Notes under the pieces: generated by a model | What the model was told of the DNA's origin: nothing | The model's database searches: none | What the model saw: only the letters and a program-made list of their open reading frames with translations | Assembly: GCA_033763435.1 (NCBI GenBank) | Contig: JANRKN010000088.1 | Span: 1 to 18,935, forward strand | Direction of reading: 5' to 3' | Length of the DNA stretch: 18,935 nt | Origin: JANRKN01 sp033763435 | GTDB lineage: Bacteria > Planctomycetota > Phycisphaerae > Phycisphaerales > UBA1924 | Program-made: the position numbers and the translations under genes | Shown here: one piece after another, positions 14,917 through 18,935 of the stretch | Position numbering within the stretch: the stretch's first letter is position 1 | Layout of the letters: every line of letters starts with the position of its first letter

Positions 14917-15894
14917 TCACGCGAGCTTCATCGCGCGCATCATGGCCTGGCCCATGTCGGCGGGGGAGAGGGCGACGGTGACGCCGGCCTCTTGCAGGGC
15001 CTTGATCTTCGCGTCGGCGGTGTCGTTGGCGCCGCCGATGATCGCGCCCGCGTGGCCCATGCGTCGGCCGGGGGGGGCGGTGCGCCCCGCGATGAACGCG
15101 GCGACGGGCTTCTTGACGTTCTGCTTGATGTGCAGGGCGGCGTCGATCTCGTCGGTACCGCCGATCTCGCCGATCATGAGGATGGCGTGGGTGTCGGGGT
15201 CATCCTGGAACAAGCGGATGACGTCGGTGTGGTTGACGCCGCGGACGGGGTCGCCTCCGATACCGACGCAGGTCGACTGGGCCAGGCCCAGGTTGGAGGT
15301 CTGCCAGACGGCCTCGTAGGTGAGGGTTCCCGAGCGGGAGACGATGCCGACGGCCTTGCCGAGCTTGCACTGCGAGATGTGCGTGTGGATGTAGCCGGGC
15401 ATGATGCCGATCTTGCAGCCAGCGTTGGTGTAGGGCGAGGCGGGCGAGTCGCCCGTGCCGGTCTTTGGGCCCGGGGTGATGACGCCGGGGCAGTTGGGGC
15501 CCACGAGGGTGAGGGGCTTCTTGCCCGCGGCGAGGCGCGCGTGGTTGATGTTGTCGAGTTCAGCGCGGGCGCGGACCATGTCCTGGACCGGGATGCCCTC
15601 GGTGATGCAGCAGATGACGGGGATCTCGGCGGCGGCGGCCTCGAGGATCGCGTCGGCGGCGAAGGCCGGGGGGACGAAGATCATCGTGGCGTTGGCGCCG
15701 GTGGTCTTCACGGCGTGGTGGACGGAGTCGAAGATGGGCAGGCCGTTAGCGTCCTTGGTGCCGCCCTTGCCGGGCGTGACCCCGCCGACCATCTTGGTGC
15801 CGTAGAGGTGGCAGCCCTTGGTGTGGACCGCGCCGAAGGAGCCCGTGATCCCCTGACAGATCACCCGCGTGTTGGCATCGACCAGAATCGCCAT
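14917..15894 (-). CDS. sucD: Succinyl-CoA synthetase, alpha subunit
   Basis: The alpha subunit carries CoA binding and the phospho-histidine of succinyl-CoA synthetase (succinate-CoA ligase), which makes ATP or GTP in the TCA cycle. The product has 325 residues against about 289 in E. coli. The match is strong throughout: VICQGITGSFG (11-21), GTKMVGGVTPGKGG (32-45), ITEGIP (97-102), GPNCPGVITPG (132-142), GIVSRSGTLTYEAV, STCVGIGGDP, IGEIGG and RRMGHAGAI, with the phosphorylated His281. The extra length sits in three insertions, at about 115-128, 143-159 and 171-181. The beta-subunit gene sucC, usually adjacent, is not on either side. The ATG at 15894 has no Shine-Dalgarno sequence. Confidence 0.95.
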   Translation of the reverse strand: MAILVDANTRVICQGITGSFGAVHTKGCHLYGTKMVGGVTPGKGGTKDANGLPIFDSVHHAVKTTGANATMIFVPPAFAADAILEAAAAEIPVICCITEGIPVQDMVRARAELDNINHARLAAGKKPLTLVGPNCPGVITPGPKTGTGDSPASPYTNAGCKIGIMPGYIHTHISQCKLGKAVGIVSRSGTLTYEAVWQTSNLGLAQSTCVGIGGDPVRGVNHTDVIRLFQDDPDTHAILMIGEIGGTDEIDAALHIKQNVKKPVAAFIAGRTAPPGRRMGHAGAIIGGANDTADAKIKALQEAGVTVALSPADMGQAMMRAMKLA

Positions 15895-15902
15895 AGGTCG
15901 GG

Positions 15903-15908
15903 AGGATA
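15903..15908 (-). promoter_or_regulatory. Candidate -10 element (TATCCT) of sucD
   Basis: On the minus strand TATCCT ends 8 nt before the sucD ATG, with no Shine-Dalgarno sequence between. It is the same hexamer as the candidate -10 of the exporter operon. No convincing -35 box was seen. Confidence 0.4.
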
Positions 15909-16078
15909 GGCCCCGAGCGGGGAGCGACCGTGGCCGAGAGCGGACGAGCGGGCCGCTCCGATCGCGACCCGAACGGGGGGTTGAGCGCGGGTGAGCCGAG
16001 GGCCGAGAACGCGCAAAGAGTGTGCCGGGCGTGCGGAATGGGTGGTCTTTCCCGGCTGCGCGGGCATATTGGGAGTGG

Positions 16079-16430
16079 TCACCCTGAGGTGAGGCGTTCG
16101 GCGGGAGTCAGCCAAGGTCAGGCTGAGGTCCGGGCGCATCGGCTCAGGAACAAACGGGTCGCTCAGAAACTCAAGGCCCCTTTGCACGACCGGACACGGT
16201 CCGCGGTGGATCGTTCGTTCCGATCGTCCGCTCGTTGGCGCTCCGCCTGCGCTCCGCGAGAGGATCGTCGGTACGGACGGGTTTGCCAAGGGCCCGTGGC
16301 GCGAGCCGTGATCGCGCCCCAGGCCCGCGGCAGACACGCCGCCCCGGCATGGACGCCGGGCTTCATGTCTGTGCGCTTCAACAGCGACATCCCCATAGGG
16401 CTCGTCCCTCTCCCGGGTCGGCCCTTTTTT
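16079..16430 (+). ncRNA. Candidate structured RNA ending at an orphan terminator
   Basis: A chain of hairpins is followed by an intrinsic terminator with no protein gene upstream on that strand. The clearest stems are GGCGCGA/TCGCGCC (16298-16304 with 16312-16318, perfect, 7-nt loop), CCCGGC/GCCGGG (16343-16348 with 16355-16360), GACCG/CGGTC (16188-16192 with 16197-16201), TCAGCC/GGCTGA (16108-16113 with 16121-16126) and a long imperfect stem at 16211-16234 with 16257-16280. I looked for the conserved cores of RNase P RNA, tmRNA and SRP RNA and did not find them. The ends are uncertain. GC-rich DNA forms hairpins by chance, so this is a candidate only. Confidence 0.3.
16398..16430 (+). terminator. 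Rho-independent terminator without an assigned gene
   Basis: GGGCTCGTCC (16398-16407) folds back on GGGTCGGCCC (16415-16424) with one mismatch and some G-T pairs around a 7-nt loop, followed directly by six T at 16425-16430. The orientation is plus strand. The nearest upstream plus-strand protein gene ends at 13558, beyond two minus-strand genes, so the transcript it ends must start within the intergenic region. Confidence 0.55.
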
Positions 16431-16501
16431 CATGCGCGGGAAGAGTTGAACCCGCGTCGGGCGAGGTGCGCGCTCTGACCCGCACCCAAACTCGTCTCGG
16501 C

Positions 16502-18935
16502 TTACTGCGGCTTGGGCTCGGTCGCTGGCTGGGCCGCGGCGGGCGTCGGCTCGGGCTGCGGGGCGGGGGTGGGTGTAGGTGCGGGTGACGCGGGCGGTGA
16601 AGGTGGTGCGGGCGGAGGGGTGGGCGGTTCGCGGAGGGTGGTGTTGCTGGGGTCGAGGGACCAATCCTCGGCGAAGTAGCCCGCGCCGAGGATCCCCGCG
16701 CCGCCCTCGCGAAGCGTGCGCGAGGCAAAGACGGTGAAGTCGGCGAAGTGGACGCCCGAGGTGAAGTAGCGGGCCGGGAGCGCCGCGCGCGCGCCCGCGG
16801 GGCCGGTCCACGCGACGAGGCCCACCAACGGGCCGCCGCCCCCACCCGCATTGACGCGAGGCCTGACGACGAGCGCGCCGAGGTCGGGGCCTTCGAAGAC
16901 GCGCGTGCCGACGGCGATGGAGTCGCGGGTGACGCGGACGGGCGAGGCGCCGACGAGCTTGGGCCAGGCCTTGTGGATGGTTTCGTTGCCGTAGAGAATG
17001 AGGCCGCGCTGCGAAGGGTGCGCGGCGGGGTTGTCGGCGTTCACGGGCTGGGCGAGGAGCGCGAGGAGTTCGTCATCGCTGAGAACTTCGGGCGCGCCGT
17101 TGCCTCGGACCATGAAGGTCTCGGCGTCGTAGCGGGCCTTGGCGAGCGCCGCGGCGGTTTCGTCGGGCGTGCCGCCGGTCGCGTAGACGAGCATGAAGCC
17201 GTGGTTGAAGGCTTCCTTGAAGGGCCCCGCGCGGCCCGGACCCTTGAGCTGCGGGCCGGGCGCGTCGGTCTGCTCCCAGCGATCGCCCACGCGGCGGAGA
17301 TGCAGCGCGCCCTTGAGCGCGAGGTCGGCGATCTTCGTGCCGTCGAGATCGAGCTTGGCGGTCAGCGGCGCAGAACCCGCCCCCGCCCCCACCACTCCCA
17401 CCGCCCCCACCGCCCCCACCGCTTCGGCGAGGTCGATGGACAGGCGCTGGACGTTGACGGTGGTGCCACGGAGTCGGCGCTGGGCGGGGTCGATGGTGAG
17501 GTCGATCGTCGAGGGTGCGAGGGGGTTGATCTGCGAGACGACGGTCGCCCAGTGCGCGCGGGCACTGACGCCCGGGTTGGGCGTGATGAACTTCACACGG
17601 CGGATCTCGGCGAGCGCGGGGATGCGCCTGCGCGAGAAGAGCTCGAAGAACCCGGGCCAATCGACGCACGCGGCACCGGGCTCGCCCGAGTCATCGTCCC
17701 ACCAGTGGCCCGCGCCGGGCTGTTCGTGATAGTCGATGCCGGGGTGGATGCTTGCGAGCGCGTCGCGGAGGGTGCGCGCTTCGGAGACGGGGACGTTGTC
17801 GTCCTTGTCGCCGTGGAGGATCGAGATGCCCAGCGGCGCGAGGTTGGGCAGGAGGTTCTGCGCGAGGGAGATGTTGCTGGCGCGCCAGAGGGTGTTGACG
17901 ACGGGGTCGCCGTCGTCGGGCCGGCGCATCCCGCCGTAGGTCGCGAAGGAAGCCCAGCCGGCGCTGGGGGCGATGGCGGCAAAGCGGTCGGGGAAGAGCG
18001 TGCCGAGGCTCCACGTGCCGTGGCCTCCCATCGAGTGGCCCGTGAGCATGACGCGCGAGGCGTCGGCGCGGGTCTGCGCGAGGGCGAGGTCAAGGACTTC
18101 GAGCGCGTCGAGCCGGCCCCAGTCTTCCCAGTCAAAGCCGAAGGGCCGGCGGTTGGTGGGCGCGGCGATGTGGAACGCCGGCTTGGCGGCGTAACTCTCG
18201 GCCTGACTGATCGCCTCGACCGACGCGCCGTGTAGCGAGAGCACCAGGCCGGGCGCGGGGCCCGGGCCGGGCTGAGATGAGGCCGGAACGAGGGCCGGAA
18301 CGAGGGCGTAGTACTGGACCGAGCGGTCGATCGCGCTGAGGAACGTGACCTTGCGCGCCTGCGCGGGCGTGCGGACGCGCAGGGCGAGCTCGAAGGTGTC
18401 GAGCGTCGCGCCGGGCCTTCCGTCGGCCTCGCGGCGCGCGAGCGTGAGCTTGTAGCGCGCCTCGGCGCCCCGGTCGCCCTTGAGCGCGGCCCCGGGGGGC
18501 GGGAGCTGGACCGCGGCCTTGCGCGCCGAGAGCGCGGGCATCGCGCCGACATCGCTGACGACGGGTTCGCCGACAGGCGAAAGCGCGCCGGTGTCACTCG
18601 CGCCCAGCGCCTGCGCGGTGATGACGAGGTCCTTGGCCGGCTCGCTGCGCGCGAGCGTGACGATGATGCCCGCCCAGAGGGGTTCGGTCTGGCCCTCGAC
18701 GGCATCGGGCAGAGTCATGTCCCCGCCGTGGACAAAGGCCCATGAGCGCGGCGTCGTGAGGCGCGCGCGCAGCCCGCCGCGGGCGGGCGAGAGGAGGATC
18801 TGATTCTCACCCGCGCGGATACGCACGGGGAGTACGACCTGACCGGTGGAGTAGGGGTCGCCCGCGCGAGGCTCGCCGTTGACCAGCGCGAGGCCATGAC
18901 CCGCGGCCTCGAGCAGCATGACCTTCTCTTCGCCG
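16502..18935 (-). CDS. Large multidomain alpha/beta-hydrolase of the prolyl-oligopeptidase/esterase type (5' end outside window)
   Basis: The frame runs off the right edge, so the N-terminus, including any signal peptide, is missing; at least 810 residues are visible. Counting from the internal Met at 18919, residues 1-200 are beta-rich. The catalytic domain follows at about 200-435: LVLSLHGA (225-232, oxyanion region), GHSMGGHGTW with nucleophile Ser296, LHGDKDDNVP (368-377) with the acidic residue, and PGAGHWW (401-407) with His405. This is the layout of S9-type peptidases and polyhydroxybutyrate-depolymerase-like esterases. A beta-rich region (436-755) and a Pro/Ala/Thr-rich tail of about 48 residues complete it. 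A Gly/Val run near 505-520 is encoded by CCCCCACCG-type repeats at 17382-17420. The substrate is unknown; a secreted degradative enzyme is likely. Confidence 0.8.
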   Translation of the reverse strand, partial: GEEKVMLLEAAGHGLALVNGEPRAGDPYSTGQVVLPVRIRAGENQILLSPARGGLRARLTTPRSWAFVHGGDMTLPDAVEGQTEPLWAGIIVTLARSEPAKDLVITAQALGASDTGALSPVGEPVVSDVGAMPALSARKAAVQLPPPGAALKGDRGAEARYKLTLARREADGRPGATLDTFELALRVRTPAQARKVTFLSAIDRSVQYYALVPALVPASSQPGPGPAPGLVLSLHGASVEAISQAESYAAKPAFHIAAPTNRRPFGFDWEDWGRLDALEVLDLALAQTRADASRVMLTGHSMGGHGTWSLGTLFPDRFAAIAPSAGWASFATYGGMRRPDDGDPVVNTLWRASNISLAQNLLPNLAPLGISILHGDKDDNVPVSEARTLRDALASIHPGIDYHEQPGAGHWWDDDSGEPGAACVDWPGFFELFSRRRIPALAEIRRVKFITPNPGVSARAHWATVVSQINPLAPSTIDLTIDPAQRRLRGTTVNVQRLSIDLAEAVGAVGAVGVVGAGAGSAPLTAKLDLDGTKIADLALKGALHLRRVGDRWEQTDAPGPQLKGPGRAGPFKEAFNHGFMLVYATGGTPDETAAALAKARYDAETFMVRGNGAPEVLSDDELLALLAQPVNADNPAAHPSQRGLILYGNETIHKAWPKLVGASPVRVTRDSIAVGTRVFEGPDLGALVVRPRVNAGGGGGPLVGLVAWTGPAGARAALPARYFTSGVHFADFTVFASRTLREGGAGILGAGYFAEDWSLDPSNTTLREPPTPPPAPPSPPASPAPTPTPAPQPEPTPAAAQPATEPKPQ
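17382..17420. repeat. CCCCCACCG-type short tandem repeat inside the hydrolase gene
   Basis: About three to four copies of a 9-nt unit close to CCCCCACCG keep the reading frame and encode a Gly/Val/Ala linker on the minus strand. Its first 21 nt (17382-17402) are identical to 3221-3241 in the propeller gene, where the plus strand encodes a Pro/Thr linker. Confidence 0.6.

Larger units (their letters stand above)
15909..16501. other. Long intergenic region without a credible gene
   Basis: Open frames here (plus strand 15930-16478 and minus strand 15861-16811) give Arg/Pro-rich products with no motif, and the minus frame runs antisense-like through sucD and in the wrong phase through the hydrolase gene, so I do not call them. 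The region instead holds short hairpins at 16079-16092, 16108-16126, 16188-16201, 16211-16280, 16298-16318 and 16343-16360. It also has a plus-strand terminator at 16398-16430 and a 6-bp stem with a 10-nt loop at 16435-16456. Confidence 0.6.

Noticed and set aside
16435..16456. Stem-loop resembling a tRNA T-arm (GTTCAACT on the minus strand)
   Set aside because: The loop is 10 nt rather than 7, and no acceptor, D or anticodon stem can be built around it, so it is not a tRNA or a tmRNA end. It also lacks a T-run, so it is not a standard terminator.
15861..16811. Minus-strand open frame spanning the long intergenic region
   Set aside because: It overlaps both flanking genes in other frames, is Arg/Pro/Thr-rich and has no recognisable motif; the middle part does not look like the coding DNA around it.
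17382..17420. Short repeat array considered as CRISPR-like
   Set aside because: The unit is about 9 nt, has no spacers and stays in frame inside a coding gene.
16748..18235. Plus-strand open frame of about 495 codons
   Set aside because: Antisense to the hydrolase with an intact Ser-Asp-His triad; no domain in the product.

Overview
The window is GC-rich, densely coded bacterial DNA. It most resembles a planctomycete, probably of the Phycisphaerae group. The main clue is the membrane protein at 1604-2434, whose C-terminus has the zinc-ribbon motif CHRCGYDLRG...CPEC, common in that group. Weak Shine-Dalgarno sites and antisense frames that stay open for long stretches also fit. The taxonomic call is an inference, not a database result.

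Layout from left to right. (1) The C-terminal end of an unrecognised protein (1-469, +). (2) A minus-strand run: rluA-type pseudouridine synthase (3141-2449), a zinc-ribbon membrane protein (2434-1604) and a secreted YwqK/MORN-like repeat protein (1590-475), with gaps of 13-14 nt. (3) A divergent plus-strand set: a TolB/PD40-type beta-propeller protein (3179-4507), an alpha/beta hydrolase (4556-5716), a conserved protein of unknown function (5727-6671) and fumarylacetoacetase (6717-8156), the last enzyme of tyrosine/homogentisate breakdown. (4) A tight plus-strand operon for a tripartite MacAB-TolC-type exporter: membrane fusion protein (8318-9643), ABC ATPase (9648-10460), MacB/FtsX-type permease (10464-11705) and a TolC-like outer-membrane lipoprotein (11708-13558), with gaps of only 2-4 nt. 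(5) A 228-nt intergenic stretch with a minus-facing terminator and repeated TCCGGA motifs. (6) A minus-strand pair: sucD (15894-14917) and a UDP-glucuronate 4-epimerase-like sugar epimerase (14860-13787). (7) A 607-nt stretch without a credible gene (15895-16501), holding several hairpins and a plus-strand terminator; it is a candidate structured RNA. (8) A large secreted-type alpha/beta-hydrolase, cut by the right edge (16502-18935, -).

Most of the window is ordinary chromosomal metabolism and export. I see no transposase, integrase, phage gene, CRISPR array, tRNA or rRNA, and no clear new defence or biosynthetic system. The points most worth a second look are the orphan terminator with upstream hairpins at 16079-16430, the repeated TANNNT hexamer 5-8 nt upstream of start codons (possible leaderless transcription), the insertions in SucD, the unknown gene between the hydrolase and fumarylacetoacetase, and the repeat-flanked terminator at 13565-13732.
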